DNA from: Balaenoptera acutorostrata
Taxonomy: Eukaryota > Chordata > Mammalia > Artiodactyla > Balaenopteridae
Reading direction: 5' to 3'
Assembly (NCBI RefSeq): GCF_949987535.1
Contig: NC_080077.1
Span: 39,450,561-39,514,560 of the forward strand
DNA: 64,000 nucleotides
Below, piece after piece: positions 49,169-61,000 of this stretch. The translations under genes were made by a program, and so were the position numbers. Position 1 is the stretch's first letter, and every line of letters starts with the position of its first letter. Below the pieces are notes generated by a model that saw nothing but the letters and a program-made list of their open reading frames with translations, did not search any database and was not told the origin of the DNA.

Positions 49169-50953
49169 GTAAGTGTACCATTCTAAAATTTTAAGAATTT
49201 GCTATTTAATTAATTTTAATTTTATAGTTTCTTTAAATTGTACATGCAGTAAAAATTAGTATGATATTTCATTAATGCAATAGATATTACACCATTACCT
49301 ATATAAATGATTCTTACTGACAAAGAATATTTGTGTGTATTGTATTCATTAATCCTGAACATGTATTTATTGAGTGCCTATTAGATACATTACTCTATAC
49401 CAGGGTATGTGAAGAAATGCCTAAAATGACTTGTGTTGTCATTATCTGTGTAATTAACACAGTTACCATAACTAATGCCTGTGCAAAAAAAAAAAAAAAA
49501 ATGGTGGTTGCATCTCTCTTTTATGTACTTTCAGTTTTTTGTTAGGGTGTATTGAGTAAACACAGTGTGGAGATTACTCTTATAGTCACTGCTGGGTTAA
49601 AAAAAAAGTTCAGAACACAGAATACCTGTCTTCAATTATTTAATCTTAACACGTTAGCTTTTTATTTTCATATTTTTTCAAAAGCTGAAGGTGAGTTGTT
49701 TTAGTATTTCAGAATCACTGTTTTATTGTGGCATTTCAAACGGTAGTAAGAATGCAACAATTTATGAAATTTTTGAAAATTTATGAAATTTTATGCAATT
49801 TCATAAAAATGAAATTGTTTATTTAGTACTATTAAATTACGACCCAGATATTATCCTGGGGGGAAATATTTGCATATCAATCAAGAGTGTATCTAGAAGT
49901 TGTGCCTAAAGTTTTTAAATGCCAAGGACTAACCTGTTTCCTTAAGAGTGTTACGACAGATTTCTTAGAAATGCATCTACGATTTTCTTCTGAATGGATT
50001 AGATGCCAGCGTTAAACATTAAATGTTGCCTTTGGGTTGGCAAAAATCTCTAGTACATTTAGTTTGTGTAACTGCTACTAATATGAAGGGTATTACAAAA
50101 ATTAAGGGCTGAAAGTCAAAACTAGAATACTAATATGAAATATCAGCATAATTATTGGCAAATACTGTTTAGTTTATGAAACATTATTTTACATCTTCAT
50201 TCTTATAAAATGTTTTAACTAGTTTTCCTTAAACTTTGAAAATAGCTTCCAAAAAAGTTATATTAGACTGATAATTAAATGTATCCGTTTTATAGAAAAT
50301 ATTATCATTTGAACTGATTTGTGAGAAAAGATATATTTTTTAAAGCCTGCCATGTTATATTTTTAAAAATAATTGTTCTATGAATTTACTAAAAGAGCAA
50401 AATGAAGGGTTGGTTCTACATTATCATAGGCTAAGGCAAATAACATTTTTATGTTTTGTCTCACTACTCTGACTGTAGTCATCATGAGTTGAGTTTACTT
50501 TTGTGATATTTTAAAATCTCATCTCTCAACACCACCCATTGCACTCAGTACAACATCTTATACATGAAGTTGCTTTATAAATATTTAATAAATGAATGCA
50601 TGCATGCACATGTGCAGATCGTGTTAAAAATTTATGTAATGGAGATTTATAATTGTAATTGAGGAAACCACCCAAAGAACTTCAGATTGATTCTTTCTAC
50701 CATATATGAATCAACTGTTTAAGATTAATTTGTAGAGTGGTTCTATTTCCAGAATAGATTCCAGTTACAGTTTTCAGAAATATTAGTTACCAGTATGTCT
50801 CTTTGCCATTTTGAGTATGTGTCTGTTATCATTATTATTGGAATTTAATAGGAAATACATGCAGATGAAGTTCAATTGTCTGCTACTGAAAAGCAAAACT
50901 ATTCTTTCCTTTTATTTTTCTTCCTTTTTTCTATTTTTTTTTTTTTTCTAAAG
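49169..50953 (+). other. TRDN intron (1.79 kb)
   Basis: Contains a poly-A tract (49485-49501), a candidate 6-nt micro-exon (49685-49690) and a possible L2-like tail near 50510-50600. The rest is unassigned. Confidence 0.75.
49685..49690 (+). CDS. Candidate unannotated TRDN micro-exon, 6 nt
   Basis: A T-rich tract (about 49657-49680) leads to CAAAAG, then CTGAAG, then GTGAGT, a consensus donor at 49691. The six bases keep phase 1: the A ending the exon at 49168 would make Thr, then Glu, then a G joining AG of the next exon as Glu. Thus Lys would be replaced by Thr-Glu-Glu. Human triadin as I recall it does not include this. No transcript support is available here. Confidence 0.35.
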
Positions 50954-50980
50954 AGGAAACATCAGAAGTAACAGCATCAG
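50954..50980 (+). CDS. TRDN: TRDN exon, 27 bp: KETSEVTAS
   Basis: A long T tract and TTCTAAAG acceptor end at 50953; donor GTAAAT starts at 50981. A plus AG gives Lys, then ETSEVTAS, then G. Human reads KGTSEVTES. Ser/Thr-rich compared with its neighbours. Confidence 0.92.
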
Positions 50981-51722
50981 GTAAATATTTACTTTCCCAG
51001 AGGAGGTAACATAGATTTGTGGGAACAGTATTTAAATTTGAGTCTCTGTCTAGCTGTATAACATTTGGGAAAATACCTTAACAGCTCAGATTCCCAGTTT
51101 CCTCATCTATTAGACCAGGCATAATGACTTCCCAAAAGACTTGTTATAAGTATTAAATGAAATAGCATATATAACATCCTCACTACATACTTGGTTGTCA
51201 TCATTAAATATTGGTTTCCTTCTTACTCTTGTCTGATAAATATAGTTGAAGAAAAGCATCAGTCAACCAAAACTCTGTTTTAAAAAGCATGTGTCCACAT
51301 TTTGCCTGGAGATATGTTGTGACTCTTACATTTTTTTTACTCAGCAGTTTATTTACTGAGCATCCATAGCACTGATCAAATTCTCATTTCCTACAGATAA
51401 CAATAAAAAATTTAGATTTTTTTCTGTTACTCATTTAAACTTATTAATAAATGCATGACTTCCTCTAGCTTTACTTCAAAGCATGTAAAAAACAAAAACA
51501 AAAGGAGGGGGCTCTGCCTTACAAAGCCAAGTAACCAAGGGTAACAAAAATACATATGTTCTCACACATGGGAGGGAGACTTTTTCTTCACATCTTGCAA
51601 AAGTAGAGCCTTGACCCCCTTTCACTTATGGGATTAAATTTCAACTCCAAATATTTACTCCAAGATTGAGTAAGAAAATTATGTTTTTTAAACCAATGGT
51701 TTCTTGTTATTTTACCCCCTAG
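50981..51722 (+). other. TRDN intron (742 bp)
   Basis: A MIR relic fills about 51030-51215. Nothing else is recognised apart from a rejected exon-like stretch at 51246. Confidence 0.8.
51030..51215 (+). repeat. MIR SINE relic
   Basis: 'gagtctctgtctagctgtataacatttggga', 'cccagtttcctcatctatta', 'gacttgttataagtattaaatgaaatagcatatataacatcctcac' follow MIR order. Confidence 0.8.
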
Positions 51723-51761
51723 TGAAGAAGAAAATTGAAAAATCTGGAAAGGAAAGTAAAG
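51723..51761 (+). CDS. TRDN: TRDN exon, 39 bp: VKKKIEKSGKESK
   Basis: Tract TTATTTTACCCCCTAG ends at 51722; donor GTAAAG starts at 51762. G plus TG gives Val (Gly in human), then KKKIEKSGKESK, then G. Strongly basic. Human reads KKKTEISEKESK. Confidence 0.92.
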
Positions 51762-52143
51762 GTAAAGACATCTTAAGACATGTATATCAAATTAGTGATA
51801 AAAACACAGGAATTCAAAAATATGTAATTACACAAATTATACTACTTAAAAACAATCCATGAAAATATGGACACTGATTTTAAAGCATGTGTCAGAACTG
51901 CAGCTCATTTTGGGGTTACCCATGCAATGGGTGTATGTATTGCATTATTATTAGATATCTAAAGGGAACAGGAATTTAGATCTCAAAGCAAACGCCACCT
52001 ATTATTGCTAAATTAGCACCATTAAGTTCTTTTCATATAACTCCTGAATTGTAAATATTGACTACAAAATATGTAATTCCAAACCTTAGGAAGACCTATG
52101 AATAAATATGTATATGACTCTAATTACCATTTTATCTCTATAG
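51762..52143 (+). other. TRDN intron (382 bp)
   Basis: Short intron with no recognisable feature besides its splice signals. Confidence 0.8.
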
Positions 52144-52179
52144 AAAAAGCAGAAATGAAACATCTTAAAGAAGAAAAAG
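52144..52179 (+). CDS. TRDN: TRDN exon, 36 bp: EKAEMKHLKEEK
   Basis: Acceptor ATCTCTATAG ends at 52143, donor GTAATT starts at 52180. Encodes (E)KAEMKHLKEEK and a final G; human reads EKADMKHLREEK. Classic KEKE-like alternation of Lys and Glu. Confidence 0.93.
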
Positions 52180-52916
52180 GTAATTTTTAAAAGATTGAAA
52201 GGCCCTGAAGTCAAAATATTTTGAGTCAAAATTTATTTCAATTTTAAATAAAACTTTTGTTTATGTATGTGATGAGTGCTGGTCTGATTAAAAAAAGAAA
52301 TGTGGTCAATAATCGTGGCTATGTGGTAATGGCAGTGTCAGAGGAGCAATGGATGGCAGGCCACTCCTTCAGTATGCAGTCATGTGTTGGGTCATTGGTG
52401 AGCAACTAGTTAGAGGCTGCATTGTAAGTTGCTTTTTTTCTTAACATTAGGTTTATTTATTTAGTAAACCACATAATATAATATGATAATCACTGATTTC
52501 CATGTAGTTATCTAAAAAACTTGCAAAGGCCTTAATCATCAGAGAAATACTCTATCGAGTCATGAGGAAAGCATTCTTAGCCATACCAGAAAGATTGTAA
52601 ATAACAAAAGAAGACACTTTTTTTCTGGTTTATATCTAAATTCAGTTAATCATAATGACCCATTGTCCATGGGCTCTAATTCATTTCAGTACCCTGAAAT
52701 CACTGATTATGTTATATCTTTGTTTATGCAAACAAAACAATCATTTATTTTTATTAGATGTTAGTAGAAGAGAAATTTTTTTTAAAGCCCCAAGAAAATA
52801 TTTACAACATTTAAATTATTCTCACGTTGCTAAAGCTTAGAGATGAAGTGAACCAAAATTTTATGAAAATTTTCTTTAAAAATTCATATTTTAATTTACA
52901 TTTTCTTTATATACAG
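52180..52916 (+). other. TRDN intron (737 bp)
   Basis: AT-rich; no repeat or exon candidate was recognised. Confidence 0.8.
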
Positions 52917-52961
52917 TGCCAACTAGAAAAGAAGGTCTTCAATTATACAATGTGACAAAAG
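52917..52961 (+). CDS. TRDN: TRDN exon, 45 bp: VPTRKEGLQLYNVTK, with an N-glycosylation sequon
   Basis: Acceptor TTTATATACAG ends at 52916, donor GTAATC starts at 52962. Encodes (V)PTRKEGLQLYNVTK and a final G; human reads VSTRKESLQLHNVTK. Asn-Val-Thr is an N-linked glycosylation sequon kept between this sequence and human, consistent with a lumenal location. It is less charged than the flanking exons. Confidence 0.93.
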
Positions 52962-55467
52962 GTAATCTTGAACTTTGTAAAGATTCAAATGCTATGTTGA
53001 TGTGGAGGTGCCTGAATTACGTTGGTGCTTAATATTAACACTAAATTTTTTTAAAGCAAGGAAGTCTAGCAGATATACACTACTGCTAACAGCAGAGGAA
53101 GTGGACAGGCAGGAAATCTCGCAGAAAGCTTACATTTCAGTGGAAAACTAGGAAATGTGGAGACATAGAAACTATTAACAACCTAAACCTTCACAAGATA
53201 TTTGAGTACATACCAGAAGAAAAATTTCTTTTATTGCAAAAGACTTTCGCAGCATGACTACAGTCAAGAATGAGAGAGTAGTAAAAAGAGGAAGCCGAGA
53301 TGCTGAGATTCATTTTATCTATGACTACATAAAATGTAGCTAATATCATGTATATATTTTTATTATTTATATACTGGTCCTTGAAATTAATTCAGTGTAG
53401 ACACAAAGTGGGTAGTAGAAGGCAGATGCCAGCATGCACATGGCAGGTAGATGTTCTTTACCTAAAATGAGAATGACCTATTTTGGTGATATTATCATAA
53501 AATTATAAGAGTACAGCTGAATTATGTAGTCTGGGTCATAACATTTTAGGTGAACCTAATTAATCCAAAATGTAACAAAACGTAAATGCTTTAAATTTTA
53601 AAGTGCTAAGTAAACATGCCATAACTGAGCAAGAATTTTCATTCATAGTAAATACATAGATCTCTAGTGTGTGTGTACCGGGGGTGGGGGGCAGGGGTTG
53701 GGGAGGAATCTTGTTTTTCACTGGTTCCCTATTGTTTCTTACTGTAGTATGTATACTTGAAATGGCAGGCATGTCTAGACACAATTATCAGTAATATTAA
53801 GGGGTAACATTTAGAATAAGAGAAATATCAAATTTGTACAAAGGTACAGGAACACAATTTTTATATTGGAACTTTCTGCAAAAGCTTGATATCTTTTAAG
53901 ATATTTAGCCAGAAGAATGAAAAGAAATGAATTATTTCAAAAACGTGTAGCTATATCCTTTCCTATTATTAGCTCAATTTCCTCCTTAGTACAGGACCAA
54001 TTATCATTCCCAGTTTAAAGCTGAGTTAACGCTAGATGAAGGGAAGTCTAACATCTCAGTGTTTACATAATAGAGACAGGAATTGCCTCCAAGTGGATGT
54101 GACGTCAAAGACTTAAGCCCATTCAATTACATTTCACTATCCTACCACACTGTGGCAAATATAAGGGAAAGCTTTCTACCAATCAGAGCAGCCCAAAGAT
54201 AAAATGTACCCCACTTTGTCCCCAAGGAAGTGGTCTATTAGTGCTAAGACTAGAGGGCTGCACAAGGGATTCTAGGGATTTGGACATTGGATGGATACTC
54301 CTTTCTTACTCTATTCTGTGAGTCCATTATTTCTAAGATCTTCATATTATGAACACACAGAAGGGAAAAATTGTTACATGTGAAAGCATAAGTCCAACCT
54401 AGAGCTAGTTGAGAATACAGGCACATTCTTATCCATTCCTTCACTGAACGAATGGTTCATTGCATCTCAATAAATGTTTATTTTATTCCTTTCTGAGTTC
54501 CTGTCTCTTTAGCCAATGCTAGTATTTTTAAAGGAAAAATTATAACATTAGCTTTACTAAAGTATTTTTCTGAATTATTTTGTTTGTTTTGCAATTTTAT
54601 ACATGTGCTGCTGTAATATCACCGAAAGCATAAGTATCCCCCCCACAAAAAAAAAAAACCTTTCTGTTGGCATTAACTTAACTTTTCTAAATTTGTAAAT
54701 CTTAGGTTTATATCATAAACTCTACAAGTCTCAAAGTAAAACATGTTATGCAGATTCCTTAAAAATTATATTTTCAAACCTAGCCCTTTAAATGAGACTA
54801 ATGTTAATGGAATATAGATGTTACCAATCCTCTTTGTTTCAGAAAGTTAGAATGTCTGCTATAGTATTGGGGACAATCATTCCACTTTATATCTTTGTCC
54901 TACATTCATACAGTTTAATGGAAAAACATATCTGAAGAATTATAATCCCTCATTGAAACTAATAAATAAATGATTATGAAAAATTAAGCTGATTTTGCAT
55001 GTTGCTTTTTAAGATTTATATTTTATAGTCTAATAGGTAGTTATTTGTCTTTATTCATCTGTGAAAGGAAAATAATTCTCAATAATATATTTTATGGAAT
55101 TTGGAAACTGTAAAGCAAATATTTAGATTAATTACATCATACAAAGCAATTTCACTGGAGTTAGGTATAATTATAGTTAAACCAAAGCAATTTAACAAAG
55201 ATCCTGCTGATTTTAATGAGTGTTTAAAAAGCATAAATATGTTGTGAAACCTGCAATGATTAATAGCTTTTTTGATGTCTCACATAAAAGTAATTAAGTT
55301 ATTCAAAGATCCATGTTATCAGGCAATAGAGAGCTACATTTCTTCACCAACTCCTGAACAAAAAGGAAGAAAGTCAAAAGATATTAGATACATTTATATA
55401 GCCTATTGATGTATAATTTCTTTGCCTTTTACCTGAGTTAAGCAAGACTTTTTTTCTTTATTTTTAG
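52962..55467 (+). other. TRDN intron (2.51 kb)
   Basis: Contains a G-quadruplex-type run at 53680-53703. No transposon was recognised with confidence. Confidence 0.75.
53680..53703 (+). other. G-quadruplex-forming motif
   Basis: Four G runs of 5, 6, 4 and 4 bases are separated by loops of 1, 2 and 2 bases. It lies on the TRDN sense strand, so the pre-mRNA would carry it 1.76 kb upstream of the next acceptor. Confidence 0.85.
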
Positions 55468-55491
55468 CAGAAAAACCTGCAAGAGTATCAA
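55468..55491 (+). CDS. TRDN: TRDN exon, 24 bp: AEKPARVS
   Basis: Tract TTTTTTTCTTTATTTTTAG ends at 55467; donor GTAAGT starts at 55492. G plus CA gives Ala, then EKPARVS, then A opening Lys. Identical to human. A second acceptor (CAG) three bases downstream would remove the Ala and leave Glu (21-bp form). This is the last exon in the window; the next human segment (starting KDVEDVP) is not present before 64000. Confidence 0.93.
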
Positions 55492-56109
55492 GTAAGTACT
55501 GCTTGTATTGATGATAAATTCTCTTTGGCACACAGTATGAATTTCAAGCTGAAATTCATGAAATATTTATTTTTTAATGTGTTCAGAGATTGAGTCATTT
55601 CATACTAAACCCTCTGACAGGAATTTGATAACTTTTCATCTTATTTATGTTGAAAGTAAAAAAACTAAACTACGTTATTTGAAATGATAACTTGTAGCAG
55701 AGATACATGTTCTTGAACCTGAAGATTAAAGTGACTTGCATTCAATACATCAGTCTTTTCAGTGATTGAGGTAGAATGGAATAAATAATCCTGCTTCTGC
55801 CTTAAACCCTCAATCACTAAAAATTTGCTACAGAGAACATATGGTTGAGCAATAATGTTTCCTTTGCTGTTGTTTTCTAATGCTCATTAACTTAATTATA
55901 ATTATATATCTGAGGAGAATACATAGTAAGGAATGGATCTAATCTTGTATATAAAATAAAGAGACCAAACTCTCAGAAAATACTCTCTGAAATGCCACAA
56001 TCTGGGTATGGATAGCTCAAATTATACAGGATACAACTATAAATTTCCCTATAAATTCTAAAATTCTGGGAAATAGCAAATTTCCTTCCCATGTTTCTGG
56101 ATTTAAGAA

Positions 56110-56430
56110 GACAAATCATTTTAAATCAGTGCTATATAATGTAACGTCATGTGAGCCACATGTATAGTTTTAAATTTTCAAGTAGACACATTTAAAGGGT
56201 AAAAAGAAACAGGCGAAAACAATTTTAATAATTTTATTTAACTCTATATACAAATATTATTTCAATGTGTAATCAATATAGAAGTATATTGATAATTTAC
56301 ATAATTTTTATTGAGCCTTTGAAATTGTGTGTGTATTTTACACTTAAGTCACATTTCAATTTGTACTAGTCACATTTCAATTCCCTATAGGCCAGGTGGT
56401 CAGTGGCTACTGCATTGAGCAGAGCAGATC
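56110..56430. mobile_element. hAT-like DNA transposon relic
   Basis: 'tgtgagccacatgtatagttttaaattttcaagtag' and, near the other end, 'aggtggtcagtggctactgcattgagcagagcag' are the two halves of a common mammalian element, with AT-rich sequence between. Family name not assigned. Confidence 0.6.
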
Positions 56431-57029
56431 TCAGTGTTTCTTGAGTGCTTCTGCTGTGTACAACATTTAGTGAGTACTGAGGACAATACAAGACAATTGG
56501 TAAAGGTGGTACTTGCCATATATCTCATTCAAAGTTCTTTGACTGCAAGTAATAGAGCCCCACATGGATTTGCTTCAGGCATTTTAAAAAAGGAAAATAA
56601 TTATAAGGGTACAGAATTGTCTCACAGATTCAAGGGCAAAGCTTATATTTCATGCTCAGGAAAGCCCTCTGAAACTATCCCACTCCATACCCTTCCCCTA
56701 CAGCCAAAGGTAGTCAGGACAGACTTCATATAGGAGGTAACTCCAGGATTTGTATTTAAAAATGGTTAGGATTGGATAATTGGAAAAAGAGGGTGTAAAG
56801 AAACTCACTTCTCCTGTGTGTTTCTCCATTACGCTCACGCTACTACCATAGTCCTAACACTTCTGACATCACGCAAGTAGGATTGTTTTCACACCAAGTG
56901 ATTCTCTGTGACACCAGCTAGATGTCCTACAATTCAATTCATTTCTGTTACTAACTGGAGTTAGCATATCATAGGTTAAGGACTCAGTCCCATGAGACTA
57001 CTCCTCAAATTCAGATGCCAGTCAAAAAT

Positions 57030-57595
57030 AGTAGGTCCCCTGGTTATCCACAACTTCTGTCCTACTTGGCTACAAATTAGACTCTCCCATGACATCCCTC
57101 TCTTGTATTAAATTATTTGGTAGAACAGATCACAGAACTCAGGGGAACGCTTACTTAGGTTTACCAGTTTATTATATAATAAAAGATATGATAAAGGATA
57201 CAAATGAACAGCCTGATGAAGAGATACACAGGACAAGACCTGGAAGGGTCCGAGCACAGGAGCTTCTGTCCCTGTGGAGTTGGGGTGCACCATCCTTCTG
57301 GCATGCAGATGTCTTCAGCATCTCAGAAGATTCTTGAACCTTATACTTCTGGGACTTTTATGGAGGCTTCATCACATAGGCATGATGGATCCTTAACTCA
57401 ATCTCTAGCACTCTCCCCATCCTGGAGGGTGGGGTGTGGGGCTGAAAGTGCCACATTTCTAATCTGGCTTGGTCTTTCTGATGACAAACCCCTAACTAGA
57501 GGCCCACCAAGCATTGCCAAATTAGAACAAAAGACTCTCCTGTCACCCAGGAAATTCCAAGGGATTTACGAGCTTCATACCAGGAACTAGGAGCA
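57030..57595 (-). mobile_element. LTR relic, probably ERVL/MaLR type
   Basis: On the minus strand it has a CAGGAAATTCC-type body followed by 'ataataaactggtaaacctaag' (polyadenylation-signal-like) and 'ttctgtgatctgttctacc', a layout of old mammalian LTRs. Open frames of 82 and 128 aa (57089-57590) fall inside it and are chance. Family is uncertain. Confidence 0.5.
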
Positions 57596-57775
57596 AAGAC
57601 TAATATATATATTTTTCTATTATTTCACAGTGGGCAAACAAGCATAGTATATAGAGGCAATCAAAGGAAGAGTTGGCTGGAGTTGAGGGCTTGTGTTTTT
57701 AAAAAATTTTTCTTGAAATACAGTTGATTAACAATGTTGTGTTAGTTTCAGGTGTACAGTAAAGTGATTCGCTTT

Positions 57776-57778
<3 letters not shown>

Positions 57779-57829
<51 letters not shown>
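57779..57829. repeat. (TA)n microsatellite in LINE-1 3' UTR
   Basis: About 25 uninterrupted AT units; likely length-polymorphic. Confidence 0.95.
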
Positions 57830-57832
<3 letters not shown>

Positions 57833-58067
57833 TTTTTTTTTTACATTCTCTTCCATTATACATTATTTCAAAATATTGAGTAGAGTTCCCTGTGCTATAC
57901 AGTAGTTCCTTGTTGGTTATCTATTTTATATATAGTAGTGTGTATATTTTAATCCCAAACTCCTAATTTATTCCTCCTCCCTCTTTCCCCTTTGATAACC
58001 ATAAGTTTGTTTTCTATGTCTGTGAGTATATTTCTGTTTTGTAAATAAGGTAATTTGTATCCTTTTT

Positions 58068-61000
58068 TTAGATTCCACATATAAGCAATATCGTATGATA
58101 TTTGTCTTTCTCTGTCTGGCTTACTTTACTTAGTATGATAATCTCTATGTTCATCCATGTTGCTGCAGATGGCATTATTTCATTCTTTTTTATGGTTGAG
58201 TAATATTCCATTGTGTATATATACCACATCTTCTTTATCCATTTATCTGTCGATGGACCCTTAGGTTTTTTCATGTCTTGCCTATTATAAATAGTGCTGC
58301 TATGAACATTGGAGTGCATGTGTCTTTTCGAATTATGTTTTTCTCTGGATATATGACAAGGAGTGGGACTGCAGGACCATAGGGTAGCTCTATTTTTAGT
58401 TTTTTAAGGAACCTCCATACTGTTCTCCATAGTGGCTGTACCAATTTACATTCCCACCAACAGTGTAGGAGGGTTCCCTTTTCTCCACACCCTTTCCATC
58501 ATTTATTACTTGTAGACTTTTTGATGATGGCCATTCTGACCATTGTGAGGTAGTTTTGGTTTGCTTTTCTCTAATGATTAATGATGTTGAGCATTCTTTC
58601 ATGTGTTTGTTGGCAAACTTTATATCATCTTCGGAGAAATGCCTATTTAGGTGTTCTGCCAATTTTGGATTGGGTTGTTTGTTTTATTGATATTGAGCTG
58701 CATGAGCTGCTTGTAAATTTTGGAGATTAATCCTTTGTCAGTTGCTTCATTTGCAAATATTTTCTCCCATTCTGAGGATTGTCTCTTCTTCTTGTTTATG
58801 GTTTCCTTTGCTGTGCAAAAGCTTTTAAGTTTCATTAGGTCACATTTGTTTATTTTTGTTTTTATTTCCATTTCTCTAGGAGGCGGGTCAAAAAGGATCT
58901 TGCTGTGATTTATGTCATAGAGTGTTCTGCCTATGTTTTCCTCTAAGAGTTTTAGAGTGTCTGGCCTTACATTTAGGTCTTTAATCCACTGTGAGTTTAT
59001 TTTTGTGTGTGGTGTTAGGGAGTGTTCTAATTTCATTCTTTTACATGTAGCTGTCCAGTTTTCCCAGCACCACTTATTGAAGAGGCTGTCTTTTCTCCAC
59101 TGTATATTCTTGCCTTTTTAATCAAAGATAAGGTGACCATATGTATGTGGGTTTATCTCTGGGCTTTCTATTCTGTTCCATTGATCTATGTTTCTGTTTT
59201 TGTGCCAGTACCATACTGTCTTGATTACTGTAGCTTTGTAGTATAGTCTGAAGTCAGGGAGCCTGATTCCTCCAGCTCTGTTTTTCTTCCTCAGGATTGC
59301 TTTGGCTATTCGGGGTCTTTTGTGTTTCCATACAAATTGTGAATTTTTTTGTTCTAGTTCTGTGAAAAATGCCAGTGGTAGTTTGATAGGGATTGCATTG
59401 AATCTGTAGATTGCTTTGGGTAGTAGAGTCATTTTCGCAATGTTGATTCTACCAATCCAAGAACGTGGTATATCTCTCCATCTATTTGGATCATCTTTAA
59501 TTTCTTTCATCAGTGTCTTATAATTTTCTGCATACAGGTCTTTTGTCTCCTTAGGTAGGTTTATTCCTAGATATTTTATTCTTTTTGTTGCAATGGTAAG
59601 TGGGAGGGTTTTCTTAATCTCACTTTCAGATTTTTCATTAGTGTATAGGAATGCAAGAGACTTCTGTGCATTAATTTTGTATCCTGCTACTTTACCAAAT
59701 TCATTGATTAGCTCTAGTAGTTTTCTGGTAGCATCTTTAGGATTCTCTATGTAGAGTATCATGTCATCTGCAGTGACAGCTTTCCTTCTTCTTTTCCGAT
59801 TTGGATTCCTTTTATTTCTTTTTCTTCTCTAATTGCTGTGGCCAAAACTTTGTTGAATAATAGTGGGTAGAGTGGGCAACCTTGTCTTGTTCCTGATGTT
59901 AGTGGAAAAGGTTTCAGTTTTTCACCATTGAGGACAATGTTGGCTGTGGGTTTGTCATATATGGCCTTTATTATGTTGAGGAAAGTTCCTTCTATGCCTA
60001 CTTTCTGGAGGGTTTTTATCAAAAATGGGTGTTGACATTTGTCGAAAGCTTTCTCTGCAGCTATTGAGATGATCATATGGTTTTTCTCCTTCAGTTTGTT
60101 AATATGGTGAATCACATTGATTGATTTGCATATATTGAAGAATCCTTGCATTCCTGGGGTAAACCCCACTTCATCATGGTATATGATCCTTTTAATGTGC
60201 TGTTGGATTCTGTTTGTTAGTATTTTGTTGAGGACTTTTGCATCTATGTTCATCAGTGATATTGGCCTGTAGTTTTCTTTCTTTGTGACATCTTTGTCTG
60301 GTTTTGGTATCAGGGTGATGGTGGCCTTGTAGAATGAGTTTGGGATTATTCCTACCTCTGCCATATTTTGGAAGAGTTTGAGAAGGATAGGTGTTAGCTC
60401 TTCTCTAAATGTTTGGTAGAATCCACCTGTGAAGCCATCTGGTCCTGGGCTTTTGTTTGTTGGAAGATTTTTAATCACAGTTTCAATTTCAGTGCTTGTG
60501 ATTGGTCTGTTCATATTTTCTATTTCTTCCTGGTTCAGTCTCGGCAGGTTGTGCATTTCTAAGAATTTGTCCATTTCTTCCAGGTTGTCCTTTTTATTGG
60601 CATAGAGTTGCTTGTAGTAATCTCTCATGATCCTTTGTATTTCTGCAGTGTCAGTTGTTACTTCTCCTTTTTCATTTCTAATTGTATTGATTTGAGTCTT
60701 CTCCCTTTTTTTCATGATGAGTCTGGCTAATGGTTTATCAATTTTGTTTATCTTCTCAAAGAACCAGCATTTAGTTTTATTGATCTTTGCTATTGTTTCC
60801 TTCATTTGTTTTTCATTTATTTCTGATCTGATCTTTATGATTTCTTTCCTTCTGCTAACTTTGGGGTTTATTTGTTCTTCTTTCTCTAATTGCTTTAGGT
60901 GTCAGGCTATGTTGTTTATTTGAGATGTTTTTGTTTCTTGAGGTAGGATTGTATTGCTATAAACTTCCCTCTTAGAACTGCTTTTGCTGCATCCCTTAGG

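Noticed and set aside
51246..51282. Lys/Glu-rich stretch after ATATAG (VEEKHQSTKT)
   Set aside because: It resembles a KEKE exon, but no usable in-frame donor follows and the frame stops at once.
57089..57590. Open frames of 82 and 128 codons
   Set aside because: They lie inside an LTR-like repeat and show no domain or splice context.
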